Source: Mortierella alpina (Eukaryota; Mortierellomycota; Mortierellomycetes; Mortierellales; Mortierellaceae). Taken from it: DNA of 64,000 nt. Under the pieces are notes generated by a model that saw only the letters and a program-made list of their open reading frames with translations, did not search any database and was not told the origin of the DNA. Each line of letters starts with the position of its first letter. The stretch's first letter is position 1. Positions 24,203-35,232 of this stretch are shown here, in pieces. The stretch covers positions 124,001 through 188,000 of the forward strand of contig JANATF010000023.1 of assembly GCA_029449245.1 (NCBI GenBank), written 5' to 3'. A program made the position numbers and the translations under genes.

Positions 24203-25363
24203 ATGAAGTACACCATCCTCATCGCCGCAGTCATTGCCCTGGCCCAGGCCGCTCCCCTGATCAACAACGGTGGCAAGCCCATCCCCGACTCGTACATTGT
24301 CGTCCTCAAGGACGGCAACACTGCCGAGACCTTCCAGACCAAGTTCGACGACATTGCCCGTCGCCAGAACGGTCGTGGCCGCAAGCCCACCATCCACCGC
24401 AAGTACGAGGCCGTTCCCGGTTTCGCCGCCACCGTCAACGCTGCTGCCCTCAAGGAGCTCCTTGCTGCTGAGGAGGTCGAGTACGTCGAGCAAGATGCCA
24501 TCATCACCCTCAGTGGATCGCAGAGCTCCCCTCCATCCTGGGGTCTTCCCCGCGTCTCCCAGCGCGACCGTGTCGCCACCGCCCCCTACCTCTACAACGA
24601 CGCCGCTGGATCCGGTGTGACCGCCTACGTTGTTGACACTGGTGTCTACACCGCCCACTCTGAGTTCGGTGGCCGTGCCTCCTGGGGTGCCAACTTCATC
24701 TCTGGCTCTGCCGACACTGACGAGAACGGTCACGGTACCCACGTTGCCGGAACCATCGGTGGTACCAAGTACGGTGTTGCCAAGAAGGTCAACATTGTCG
24801 GTGTCAAGGTTTTGGATGCTGGCGGATCTGGTTCCACCTCCGGCGTTGTTGCCGGTATGGACTGGGTTGCTTCCCGCGCTGTTGCTGGCAAGTCCGTTGT
24901 GAACATGTCCCTCGGAGGTGGCAAGTCCACTGCCATCAACGATGCCGCTGGCCGCTTGTACGCCAAGAACATCCCCTTGATCGTCGCTGCCGGTAACAGC
25001 GCCACCACCGATGCCTGCACTGGCTCTCCCTCCGGTGCCGCCAACACCTACACTGTTGCTGCCTCGGACAAGAACGATGCCGTTGCCTCCTTCACTTCCT
25101 ACGGTTCCTGCGTTGAGATCTTTGCCCCCGGTGTCGGAATCACCTCCGCCTGGATCGGATCCACCTCGGCCACCAACACCATCTCGGGTACCTCGATGGC
25201 CACCCCCCACGTTGTCGGTGTCGCTGCCTTGTACCTTTCCTTCAACAGCTTGCCCACCGCCGCGTCCGTCTTCGACAAGTTGACCTCGACCGCCACTCCT
25301 AACAAGATCACCGGTAACTTGAAGGGCTCCCCCAACCGCCTCGTCTTCAACGGTGCCGCTTAA
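24203..25363 (+). CDS. Secreted subtilisin-like serine protease (proteinase K type), paralogue 1
   Basis: Extracellular endopeptidase of family S8A. The single-exon product has 386 residues: a signal peptide (1-17), an I9 inhibitor propeptide (about 27-104, YIVVLKDG to VEQDAIITL), and the catalytic domain. The triad is Asp145 (VVDTGV), His177 (GHGTH) and Ser331 (SGTSMATPH); the oxyanion-hole Asn is Asn265 (AAGN). The ATG at 24203 was chosen because it opens a clean signal peptide 117 bp after a TATA box. Upstream in-frame codons belong to the 5' UTR. C-rich third positions (GTC, ACC, AAG) suggest high expression. Two paralogues lie at 27071-28249 and 50229-51416. Intact catalytic residues indicate an active protease. 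Confidence 0.96.
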   Translation: MKYTILIAAVIALAQAAPLINNGGKPIPDSYIVVLKDGNTAETFQTKFDDIARRQNGRGRKPTIHRKYEAVPGFAATVNAAALKELLAAEEVEYVEQDAIITLSGSQSSPPSWGLPRVSQRDRVATAPYLYNDAAGSGVTAYVVDTGVYTAHSEFGGRASWGANFISGSADTDENGHGTHVAGTIGGTKYGVAKKVNIVGVKVLDAGGSGSTSGVVAGMDWVASRAVAGKSVVNMSLGGGKSTAINDAAGRLYAKNIPLIVAAGNSATTDACTGSPSGAANTYTVAASDKNDAVASFTSYGSCVEIFAPGVGITSAWIGSTSATNTISGTSMATPHVVGVAALYLSFNSLPTAASVFDKLTSTATPNKITGNLKGSPNRLVFNGAA

Positions 25364-26942
25364 ATGTTGTCCCTCTCTTGGATGACCACAAAGGAGATCG
25401 ATGGGTTGACTGGGTCATCCCCTTGACTGTTCCTTTTATTTCTTTACGATTGAATCGTAAGAGTATATCTATATTGTATCTAGCCTCCATCAAAGAATAG
25501 TTCTCCACACATTCCTTTTTCTGTATCTCGAAAAAAAAGTAGCCTTGATGGTGTATTAAAAAAAAAGAGACGTTGATCGTCTCGTCCAACAAAACCAAAA
25601 AAAAGAAAGAATGCGGTTCTGAAGGTTTGAAGAGCAGCATTGGTAGCCACGCAGGCTTTGTAACGATACTGACATTTGTGTTTGGCTCTAAACCAACGTC
25701 TTGAGACAAGAGAAAGAGAGGTGTCGTTGCAATCAGGGTCCAAGACTTTATGATCTTCACGAGCCCAGTCTGGTGTCTGCATTTTTTGCCAACGGGCAGC
25801 GGCGCGCAGAGGACCTTTTGTCACCTTCTATTACGCGTCGCGCAACAGACACACGTCCGTAAAGAAGATCCAATCAATATCTTCGCCTCGGACTCCTTGG
25901 AATCTTGATGTCATAATAATATAATACCCAAAGTCATGAGTAGGCCAGCTTGCTTCGCTTGTTTTCTCTTTTGTCTTAGGATAATCATACCTAAACTCCA
26001 TATTTTTTTTGTCTAGCAGTCGCTCTGGTTGCCTGGGAATGGTACGTGCTGCGGATCTCATTTGTGTTTTACTATGGTAGGCGCGTGCGAAACGCGTGTT
26101 TCTGCAAATGTCTCTCGAAAAACAACCCCGACTACCAAAACAACACTCCCAAGCTCAATCATTTTGCACTCTCGTTTGCCTAACGCCATCTCTATCGCTT
26201 GCGCGGCGTGTTTTTTGTTCTATTCAAATCCCACCCTCGGCTGCGTCTTCCATCAGGTGTGTGTGCGTGTTTGTGTGTTTTCACACGAATCACCGTGAGA
26301 AGGCCGACCGGCGAACTAAACAATGGACAACAAAAAAATTCAGGCAGGGGAAGGCGTCATGGGAGGACCAACATAGGTTATGGGCTGATTAGTAAACCTT
26401 GATTGTTCCTAGCACGAGCGGCAAAGACAAGAAAGGTTGGCTATCTCACTCGCAAGGGCAAAAAAAACACAGACAAAGAAAAACAAATGCTCTCAGATTT
26501 TTTTTACCAGGGTCGACCTATCGATGGTTAAAAAAGTCATGGTGCTGTAACACTTTTGAAAATGTCAGCGCCGATGATGTTGGATGGCAGAACTAAAGGC
26601 TAACAATGCACTGTCCGCAAGAAACGCCGCTGGGTCTAACAAAGACGTCCGCGGCGCCACTAGCTTGCACCCTGCCGACAATAGCATGCAAGCCAACAGT
26701 TCTGTTCAGAATGGGCGCACAAGCTCCTCTGCGGGCGATATTGTCTCCCTGCAGGAAGCGCAGCAAAAAAAACAGTTGGAACTGCACGACCACTCTCGCC
26801 AGGCGGTGCACCTGTGCCTGAGGAGTGCCTGGCACTGAAAGGAAGGCGGCGATGGTGCAAGTTGGGGCGAGTCCAGCGGGCGATGATTGGGCACGCCGCT
26901 GCAGCTGTTTGTGCTTCCAACAGGCCCATGACGCTGTGCGGC
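25364..26942. other. Intergenic region between the two protease genes
   Basis: The 3' flank of protease 1 contains A-rich stretches near 25531-25605. The rest is promoter territory for protease 2. Open frames at 26584-26838 and on the opposite strand overlap each other and show no motifs. Nothing else is supported. Confidence 0.5.
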
Positions 26943-26950
26943 ATAAATAG
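26943..26950 (+). promoter_or_regulatory. TATA-like element of serine protease 2
   Basis: ATAAATAG lies about 120 bp before the ATG at 27071, the same spacing as in paralogue 1. A T/CT-rich stretch follows at about 26995-27040. Confidence 0.6.
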
Positions 26951-27070
26951 GCGCCCTGCTGTCCCAGTGCCCGCAATCTTGTATTCTTCCTGCCGTCTTT
27001 TTTTCTCTCTTTGTTCACTGTCCTCTCTTCCTCTCCTTCCTCACACGACCGCATTACCGTCTACCCTACG

Positions 27071-28249
27071 ATGAAGTGCCTTTCCACTCCTCTCCTGGTC
27101 GTCGCCGCCGCTGTCGCCTTTGCCTGCGTCGACGCAGCCCCGCTCTACAATGGAGGACCCGCCGGCATTCCAGACTCGTATATCTTCGTCTTGAAGGATG
27201 GCAACACACCCGCAACCTTCTATTCCAAGTTCGAGGATATTGCTCGCCGCCAGAACGGCCGTGGTCGCAAGCCCTCGATGTACCGCACCTTCAATACCGC
27301 CATCAACGGCTTCGCTGCCACCGTCAACGAGGCTGCGCTCAAGGAGATCCTAGCCTCGGACGAGGTCGAGTATGTCGAGCAGGATGCAGTCTTCACCACC
27401 CAGGCATCCCAGAGCCCAGCTCCCTGGCACTTGGTCCGTGTCTCACAGCGCGACCGCAACTATACCCTGCCCTACTACTACAACGACGCAGCCGGCCAGG
27501 GCGTCACCGCCTATGTCCTTGACACAGGTATCAACGCTGCCCATCCTGACTTTAACGGCAGAGCTTCGCTCGGACTGAACCTCATCGTTGGATCCCCCGA
27601 CACGGACGAGAACGGCCACGGCACGTATGTCGCCGGGATTCTGGGCGGCCTCAAGCACGGTGTTGCCAAGAAGGTCACCCTTGTCGGCGTCAAGGTGTTG
27701 GACGCTTCGGGATCAGGCTCTACCTCTGGCATCATTTCGGGCATGGATTGGGTCGCCAAGACTGCCGTCGCTGGCAAGTCTGTGGTCAACATGTCCCTCG
27801 GAGGTCGCAAGTCCCTCGCCGTGGATGATGCCGCTGCCCGCTTGTTCGCCAAGAACATTCCCTTGATCGTTGCTTCGGGTTCGTCGGGAACAGCCGATTC
27901 TTGCCAGAATTCGCCAGCGGGAGCACCCACCGCATTCACCGTGGCCTCCGTTGACCAAGCCGATAAGGTGGCATCGTTCTCGTCACTGGGCTCTTGCGTC
28001 GACATCTTTGCGCCTGGTGTGGGGATCACCTCCGACTGGATCGGTGCTGGAGCTGCAGAGAAGACCTTGTCAGGATCATCCGCGTCCTCTCCTATTGTTG
28101 CCGGTGTTGCCGCCCTCTACCTGTCCTTCAACACCTTGCCCACAGCCTCGTCTGTTTACAGCAAATTGAATACAACTGCAACTGCTGGAAAGGTCGTTGG
28201 TAACTTGGGCGGTGCCCCTAACCTCATCGTCTACAATGGAGGCGCTTAA
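27071..28249 (+). CDS. Subtilisin-like protease paralogue 2 with altered active-site surroundings
   Basis: Secreted S8A-family protein of 392 residues in a single exon. It has a signal peptide (about 1-23), an I9-type propeptide and a catalytic domain, and is clearly paralogous to 24203-25363. The nucleophile Ser337 (SGSSASSP), Asp151 (VLDTG) and His183 (GHGTY) are kept. The oxyanion-hole Asn, strictly conserved in active subtilases, is Ser271 (VASGSSG instead of VAAGN). HGTH has become HGTY, and GTSMATPH has become GSSASSPI. The frame is intact and codon use resembles its neighbour, so it is expressed or only recently relaxed. Weak or lost peptidase activity, perhaps with a binding or inhibitory role, is inferred. 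Its 3' end faces the peroxiredoxin gene only 144 bp away. Confidence 0.93.
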   Translation: MKCLSTPLLVVAAAVAFACVDAAPLYNGGPAGIPDSYIFVLKDGNTPATFYSKFEDIARRQNGRGRKPSMYRTFNTAINGFAATVNEAALKEILASDEVEYVEQDAVFTTQASQSPAPWHLVRVSQRDRNYTLPYYYNDAAGQGVTAYVLDTGINAAHPDFNGRASLGLNLIVGSPDTDENGHGTYVAGILGGLKHGVAKKVTLVGVKVLDASGSGSTSGIISGMDWVAKTAVAGKSVVNMSLGGRKSLAVDDAAARLFAKNIPLIVASGSSGTADSCQNSPAGAPTAFTVASVDQADKVASFSSLGSCVDIFAPGVGITSDWIGAGAAEKTLSGSSASSPIVAGVAALYLSFNTLPTASSVYSKLNTTATAGKVVGNLGGAPNLIVYNGGA

Positions 28250-28393
28250 AAGTGTGGGATTGCTGTCCCGATAATAAAAAAAAAATGATACCAATGGGCG
28301 TTGATCGTCCTTTTTTTCCCAGTTCTCGTTCCTCGTGAGCTGTTTATGCTGTTGCTGTACTTTATTGTAGAACGCAAGATTGTTGCGAGTATT

Positions 28394-29776
28394 CTACAGC
28401 TTGGCCAGGACAGCTCCGGCACCAGACACGGAGACGCCGAACCTAAGTGGGGTTCAAAGGGTATTACCGAATCAGCACTTTGTCCGTCACTCGTTCCTGA
28501 CAGTTTGCATGTACTGCGGCAATCGCTTCCAAGGGCAATAACAAAAACAAGACTTACTGAGTTTCTACTCCAATGTAAGTCACCTTCAGATCCTCGACGA
28601 CCATGGCAAAGCGCTTGGAGCGAACAGCTCCCATTCCGACCTTGGTCAAGTCTGAAGCAAAGTAAGTTACCAAATTTGAGTACAATGCGATAGTGTTCAA
28701 GACAAACAATTCAGAGGCAGACAGACAGAGTCGATCGATCGAATCGAACTTCTTCCATGCACCTCCCCCCTTTTTTATGCAGTAATCAGACCGCTGCCAT
28801 GTGCTTTTACCTTGCACAAGGCCGGTAGCCTTGACGAAATCACCGTTGCCGTCGGCGGCCATAATGACCTTGTCGCTGACATTCGTCCACTTGCCCCAGG
28901 CATCCATTACGCTATCAAAACAAAACAGGTTGCGTCAGGTTGAGCAAGAAAGGTCCCGCGTGCTGACTCTCGGTCATCCATTTGCAATACAGTTCCATTG
29001 TCCTCTAGACTTACAAGGCATCAGCGGTGCTGATGCACACGACCTGGTCGACACCCTTGTTGACCAAATCCTGGTACTTTTGATGATATCTAATTGCGAC
29101 CATGGCAGACATGAGCGGCAGAGTCAGTCCCAGCTGGATCGGTCCACATATTGCACAATCGTCCGTAGTTCTCTGGTAGTAGGTGTGCTGGCGCTTACTC
29201 GGGCAAGTGGTTGTTGTTGCAGGTAGGGGTAAAGGCTCCTGGAACTCCAAAGATGACGACCTTCTTTCCCTTGAACGAGTCCGTGTTGAGGGTCTGTGGG
29301 ATCCCGCAGGCGTCCTTCAGTTCGGGGTCATAAGGGCTGTATAGCCGCGTTGCGTGTGTAAGAAAAAGACAGATATTAACGTCGCGGATCTGATGGTGGA
29401 ATCCCTATTTGTTTTTCAAGAGTCTTCATGGCCTGCTGGCTGTTCTTACCAGTACTTGAGAGTGACTGAGGGAAGCGTGTCGCCGACTTGGATCTGCTAT
29501 TGTAGAATAGTAGAACAAGAGCGAAGCCAGGTGAGAAAAGAGTGCGGGTGCTGGGGATCGGAATCCTGGTTTCTCCTGGTTTCGAGATGAAAGGGATCCC
29601 GTCCTTGTGGTCTCCATGTGCCTTGCGCCAATTGGTGATCGAGGAGCCGAGCCAGTGCATGGTCGGGCACAAGCCGATGGACGTGGACCATGCGAGCGTT
29701 GAGGCAGCCCTTGCAGTCCATGATTCCTGTCATAAACGGCGATGCCATCCATTGCGCGAGGCCATACTTGGGTCAT
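28394..29776 (-). CDS. Peroxiredoxin, PMP20/AHP1 (Prx5) type, probably peroxisomal
   Basis: Thiol peroxidase reducing hydrogen peroxide and alkyl hydroperoxides. Exons on the minus strand are 29496-29450, 29337-29200, 29089-29015, 28911-28811, 28651-28558 and 28442-28394. They join in phase into 167 codons plus stop. The first exon is probably the nine bases ATGACCCAA at 29776-29768 with donor GTATGG; this joint is the weakest. The product of about 170 residues carries the peroxidatic Cys (about 58) in PGAFTPTC, then NNNHLPEY, KGVDQVV, DAWGKW and [10 protein letters not shown]. The C terminus is AKL, a PTS1-like peroxisomal signal also found in yeast PMP20 proteins. The acceptor before exon 2 is TAGCAG (NAGNAG), which could give two isoforms differing by one residue. 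It is convergent with protease 2. Confidence 0.9.
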
Positions 29777-30231
29777 GCTGGACGGATGGGTGGGATGGGT
29801 ATGTGGTCTGCGGAGAGGCTAGGGAGTAGAGCGGAAAGAAGCGTCTGCCTGAGGAACAGCGAGCTTGCGGTTCTTTAGCGCACCCTGCTATGAACCGACA
29901 GCTGAGCCGGAGCAATTCACCCACTTTTTTTTTTTTTTTTTTTGGAGTGCCCACTTCGCCCGTGCTCGGAACGCGGGCAATTGGCGATCGATCATTTTCC
30001 AGTCCGGCGCGTGCGTGCGGGGTCCCTTCTTTTCTCCTGCATTCCAAGTGACAGGCAGCCCATCGATCATGATGATCCTGGCACGCCTTCCAAGAAAGCA
30101 TACATCGCCTTTGCATGGCCCTTTATTGATCGGGTGCCTCACACCCAGCCTGCATCGGATTCAAACCTCTGGTGTACTCTAGCCCCAGGCAACCACCGTT
30201 ACAAGGTTCGTTCCAAGGCTCGTTACAAGGT
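29777..30231. other. Upstream region of the peroxiredoxin and 3' flank of the Myb gene
   Basis: Contains a run of 19 T (29925-29943) and no supported gene. The peroxiredoxin promoter should lie here, on the minus strand. Confidence 0.5.
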
Positions 30232-32987
30232 TCACAGTCCTCGCGCCTGACTCTTTGCAAGAGCCATCGCAGCCGCTGCAGCCTCCCGTTCAGCACGAGT
30301 GCTAATCTGGACCCAGCGCGTCCGGCACTGCCGCTGCGTCCTACCAGGGATCCCATCCGCGATCCAGATCCAGCATTTGTGACTCTCCTGCACTCCCTTC
30401 AATAGCAGCAAGTCTTCTTCGGGAGACCATTTGCCTTTCTTTACCTGTGGATCCAACGCCTCGGACCATCGGGCTTGTGCTTGGACGCCTGTGCGGTCAG
30501 GAATGGACTGGCGAGTGATCTTGTTCCATGGGCAGGTGGCCATTGCCCGCGAGATGGCAAGAGCGTAGGATTCTCGAGTCTGAGGCAAGGAGGTACTCTC
30601 TTGCCCAAGTCTGGAGTTTAGATCAGTCGAAACGTCGTGAACAAGACCTTGATTGTGCAGGGATTGGTCCTTCTCCTCAAAATGGCTACGACTCGCACCT
30701 TTGCAGGTCCCTGTGCTGCTGCTGTTGATGTACTGATCGGCGCCATTGTCAAAAGTAGGAAACTTGGATAATTGGGCGGCCGAGGGGACGCGGGGAGAGT
30801 TACAAGATGATGGAGGCAGCGAGAAGGAAAGTGGCGACTGTGAATGAGTGTGTCTTGTCGAGGGCGACCGTGAAAAGTTGATGTACGGTGGATAAAGCAA
30901 TGGGTGATGTTGATCTGGAAGCTGATATTGTGTTCTCTCGAATCGATCCGCAAGCTTGCTGGGGGCCTTGGAACAGTAGCTGTAGCCCTCAGGATGCTCC
31001 AAATAGTTTAGTGGATCAAATTCGTCCTGGTTGCCGAGATGGTTGTTTTCAATTCTGATGCTGCTGATACGACCGTCAGGAAAATGCGTGCCGCGGTAGC
31101 CTTTGGTATTGACGATGGAATCAAGGTGCAGGGCTGACGGTGGATACCAATAGTTCTCGACAGCTAAAGTCTTGCCAGAATTGAAATTGTTGCCGCGCTG
31201 CTGCTGCTGGGTCAAAAGTGTTGTCGTGGGCTGGATCAAGGGTGCTTCACAGCTGAAAGGGAGGTTGGTGGGAACCGAAAGGTTCTGAGAGTACGTCAAA
31301 GTAGTGTATGGGTTGCCCTGAGGGTGCGATACAATCTGATGCGAGTCTAGCTGCGTGTCTGCAGTCTGGAAGAGTCCAGGATAAGTCCATGCATGCCTCG
31401 AAACATCCACAGGCTGATGGAGGGCTCCGGGAGATGGCGGCAGTTGCATGAGATGAGGCCAAGCTGCAAGTGAGGCACTTTGGACCTCCTGACCGCCAAC
31501 TATGAAGGAGGGATCATCTTGATCGTGTCCTTTTGGCTGCTCAGAAATAATCTCATAGCCTCCACTGCTGTCGTCAGAGTCATCCTGAGGAATATCGCTT
31601 TGATCCCGCTTCACTGAGGTCCTGATATGGCTGGCTGTCACACTCAATGCCTCAAAGAGCGCGCCAGAGAGAATGGTTTGGCCGGACGTATCCACACGAA
31701 ACTTCGTATGCGGATGTTGCTCATAAATGTGCTCTAGGCCTGACTGCGATCCAGTCCTGACCACAGCACTTATTCCAGAGGCTGTAGGTGCAATGCTGTT
31801 GCCAACAGCAAGTGCCAGTGCGCTAGGTCGAGGACTACCGCTGGACCCAGAATGGGATATGGCCGAAACCGAGAGGAGAGGATGAGTCTCGACCGAAGAC
31901 TCGAGAGAGCCATCGACTCTATCCACATAGTATGAAGCATCGACAACCGAATCAAAAAATGTGCTGTCCTCCGTGACAGCACCGGAGAAGGGTTCCTTGC
32001 AATGTCCTTGAAGGCTGGCCGTGGTCAGGGCACTGTTCGCGGATTCATTGTGTTGTCCCAGCTCCATCTCTGATGGCAGGTTTACAGGGGGCTGGGGCTC
32101 GAGGCCGAGAGATGCCAGGTGGTTTCGAACGCCCTGGAAAAGTGCTCTGTCTTCAGCAGTGGACCAGCGACCGGACTTTATGGGAACGTCTTCCTCTAGG
32201 CCTCCATGCTCCTCGTCCTTGTCACCCATTCTGGAGAGCGAATGAGGGTTGTCCCTGGCCAGTGGCTGCGAGATATGGAAAAGTGTTGACTTCTCGTTCT
32301 CTTTTTGATGGTAGCCTTGGTTTTCAATCTTGCGCTTCTTGCCTGGCTTACGCGGACGGTCCACGGAGGATAAAGCCAATGACGTTGTCTGAGATGGAGA
32401 GAGTACAATGCGTCCCATGGTTATTCTACCAGTGTTTTGGCAGTGGCACCACTTTTGCTCCGTCTGTCAAGCGATATTGATTCTCATTGTCCTATTCAAA
32501 GTGAGTGAGCCATGCTCACCTTCGATGATCTCTTTTTGAAATCAGGCCTTGCTCCTTCCTGTGACGATGACCCCATTTCTTGAAGCGAGGATCTACTATC
32601 AGGTACATGGCTTTGATCCACCTGGCTGGTTCGTCCTCTTTTCATCATCATCACCACGATCGGATGCTGAATGACGTCTGTAGAGATCCAGTTCTTTTGT
32701 AGTAAAGCCCTCTGCGGATCCAATAGCAGGCGGATCGTACGACCATAATTGGTTTCAAAGATCCTGGCAGGAAACAGTGCATCATTGCGATAAAGATCCG
32801 CAGTGGTGCAATCAGGGTGAGGCCTCTGGTTAGGCATCCAACCATGAGTTCCGTCTCGCCCATAGGACAGGGTGCAATCTCCATCCGTGGGGCTGGACTG
32901 AAACTGCAGTCGACCCGATGTAGAGCTGAGCAGCGCTTCTTTTACAGGCGCATTGGGGAGCATGGACACTGTCAATGGATGGGTCAT
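30232..32987 (-). CDS. Myb/SANT-domain DNA-binding protein
   Basis: Probable nuclear transcription factor. The proposed structure is exon 1, 32987-32520, a 56-bp intron (GTGAGC..TTGACAG), and exon 2, 32463-30232. Both exons are codon multiples, giving about 899 residues. An alternative is a shorter protein of 728 residues starting at the ATG 32416-32418. Exon 2 begins with a basic cluster (RPRKPGKKRK, likely NLS). The first helix of a Myb repeat appears at about residue 255 (SGRWSTAEDRALF). A long Ser/Gln-rich region follows. Near the C terminus come a half repeat (WNKI, IPDRTGVQAQARW) and a complete one (KKGKWSPEED, WIADGIPGRTQRQCRTRW). The N-terminal exon 1 has no domain I recognise. Confidence 0.8.
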
Positions 32988-33839
32988 ATGGGATAGAGGC
33001 GATAGGGCGGAAGGAGCAGAGGAAAGGAGTCAATGGAAAGGAGATCAGTGGAAGCTTTTGAGGAACGGCTTGGACGGGTGTTGTTGCCTCAAAACAACAG
33101 CAGCCAGCATCAATCGCGTATCAGTGAGGGCAGAAGAAATGGGGAGAAGACGTCGAGAGTCGTGATCTTGTAAACCCAAGCAAGACGGGTCAATGTGCAG
33201 GCGGCAACTAACTGTCAAAAGACTAGAGGGATTGATGATGGACTCTGACGAAGAAGCATTGATGTTTATACCACTGTCATCCAGCGCATCCTGCAGATGG
33301 TAGTGGGGACCACCAATAGAGAAAAAAAAAGTGAAAGACCATTGTATGCGAAAGGGCGTGAGAGCGAGTCAGAAATGTTGATCAGGTAGAGAATGTGTGG
33401 TTTTGTAGGCTCCCACAAAGCCTTATCGACAAGTGATCCGCACCACACGGCACCCCGACCGATTCTCAAGCTGTTAGAATCATGGAAGCTTTTGCCCATG
33501 GTGATAGCGATGCCGAAGATATGCTTCTGTGGAACATGCACCTTCTGTAAACGCTTTGTGGATGTGGGACGATTGTGGCGAGAGCTTAAGAGCTGGAAGA
33601 AAAAGACTGTGATACTCGATGCGAGCAGTGGGTGCGGGTGTCGAGAAGCCTTGGAAAGATATCGCCATCCGCCCTGAGATCGTAAATCATGTGACATACA
33701 CAGGGTGTGCATGTCAGCCACAAATCGCCGTCAACAACAAGTGATCTCTCGGCGAAACTCCTTGATCGCAGTGTCCATTTCCTGTTCCTGTGCATTCCTC
33801 TGCTTTCCTTTTGCCTCACAGCTCCCACGGACAACCCAC
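32988..33839. other. Divergent promoter region (Myb / bL31m)
   Basis: This region separates two divergent genes. No coding region is convincing. The minus-strand open frames around 33266-33834 and the plus-strand frame 33393-33677 are mutual shadows without recognisable motifs. Confidence 0.5.
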
Positions 33840-34292
33840 ATGGCTCTTCTCACACAGGCACTTCGCCCACTGGCAAGGACAGCACACCCAAGTCTGTCAG
33901 TGTCGCTCCGCTACAAGTCCAGCTCGTCCTCCTCCTCAGCAGCATCTACCACATCCTCAGAGAGCCGCTCACGATTCCCCGAGCTGTTCGATCAGACCAT
34001 TGTCCTCTCCAACGGCGCCACATTCACCCTCCGCACTCCCTCCCCACGTCCCCAGATCCGCCTCACTCGCGACACCCGGAACCATCCTCTGTGGAACCCA
34101 GAGATGCGAGGAAACGCCTCAGGCGACGACTCGGGTCAGCTCTCCAAGTTTGCAAAGAAGTTTGGCGACATGGAAGGCTTTGGAGATTTGGAATTCGCAG
34201 ACGGTGGAGATGTCGACCGCAAGAGCTTGACTGCCAAGCAGATTGCTCAGGCTGCACCACAATCGGCATCCAAGGGCAAGAAGAAGAAGTAA
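33840..34292 (+). CDS. MRPL36: Mitochondrial large-subunit ribosomal protein bL31m
   Basis: Component of the mitochondrial 54S ribosomal subunit. The single-exon product has 150 residues. A Ser/Arg-rich mitochondrial targeting sequence (MALLTQALRPLARTA.., then LRYKSSSSS) precedes the bL31 core (FDQTIVLSNGATFTLRTP, then RLTRDTRNHPLWNPE), the usual fungal Mrpl36 signature. A lysine-rich tail (SKGKKKK) ends the protein. The ATG at 33840 was chosen over in-frame upstream codons because it starts the targeting peptide directly. The symbol follows the yeast orthologue name. Confidence 0.9.
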   Translation: MALLTQALRPLARTAHPSLSVSLRYKSSSSSSSAASTTSSESRSRFPELFDQTIVLSNGATFTLRTPSPRPQIRLTRDTRNHPLWNPEMRGNASGDDSGQLSKFAKKFGDMEGFGDLEFADGGDVDRKSLTAKQIAQAAPQSASKGKKKK

Positions 34293-35231
34293 ACGGGAGC
34301 TGGGCGACCGGATACAAAAGCGACGGATCGGATCAGAAAGAGAACAAACGAGAGAAAACAGCATTTTGGAATACACCATCGGAACACATTTTATCTGTGC
34401 AACCTCTTCATCAACCCTCAGATACAGACATATTAAAGCGCACCAGCAGTACGTTTTTTTTCGGACTCGTTTGGTCAGGCACGCTACGCTGTGCCTTAAC
34501 TTTTGACAGACCAGGACTTGATGGCACTGGGTACGCTGTAGGAGATGGATCCCTAAGCGGCATCATGAGGATAAGGCTACAAGGAACTCTATTGAGCTTG
34601 CAGCTTGAAGCATAATTGCCACAAGGAACTCTGGAGACAGGATGTCAACATGAATTGAATCGAAATGCCCTGCACCACCTCCTCGCCCAGCACCATCGAC
34701 GAAATAAGAATGACCAAGCCGACACAAGGATGTGCCTTACAGTTGGCGGAGCGAGCGGATTGGTAAAGAAAGAGTCTGCCTTTCACAAGGCCATATATTC
34801 CTCGCTCAACGGATGTTATCGGAATTCAGGGCATGCTATGAACGCGAATGAGTTCTTTAGGCATCGCAGGATACTGTACATGTACAGTGCACAGTGCAGC
34901 AGAAGGGGATAAGTGTGGTGGGGAGAGCGTGGCGAAGACCACCTACTTCGCCTTGCTATTCCCGCAGAAAGACATGCGCTGTTGCATGTTTATTTTCGGT
35001 GACCTTGGATACAGGAAAGGTTTCAAGACCCCTTCATGTGTTGCATGCATGCATGATGGAAAGTGTCGACCTTTGGCTTTTCTCCCCTTCCTTTTTTTCT
35101 AGCACACTCACTCTCTTTCCCAAATAAGGAATTCTACCTTCCGTTCACCACTCCCCGCCATCCAACCAGTGTGTCTCGTACTCTCGTTCTAGCATTCGCC
35201 TCGCCAACAAAAATACTCTCTGGGCCTAAAG
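34293..35231. other. Intergenic region after bL31m
   Basis: No gene is supported. An open frame at 34616-34912 has no motifs. Pyrimidine-rich sequence at about 35085-35165 resembles a promoter or 5' UTR and precedes the C2H2 gene. Confidence 0.5.
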
Positions 35232-35232
35232 C

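Noticed and set aside
24197-25210. Minus-strand Gly/Val-rich open frame opposite protease 1
   Set aside because: Shadow of the strong codon bias of the protease; the same shadow occurs opposite protease 3.
29497-29748. Minus-strand open frame starting ATGGCATCG upstream of peroxiredoxin exon 2
   Set aside because: It lies inside the first intron and its frame does not join the peroxiredoxin.
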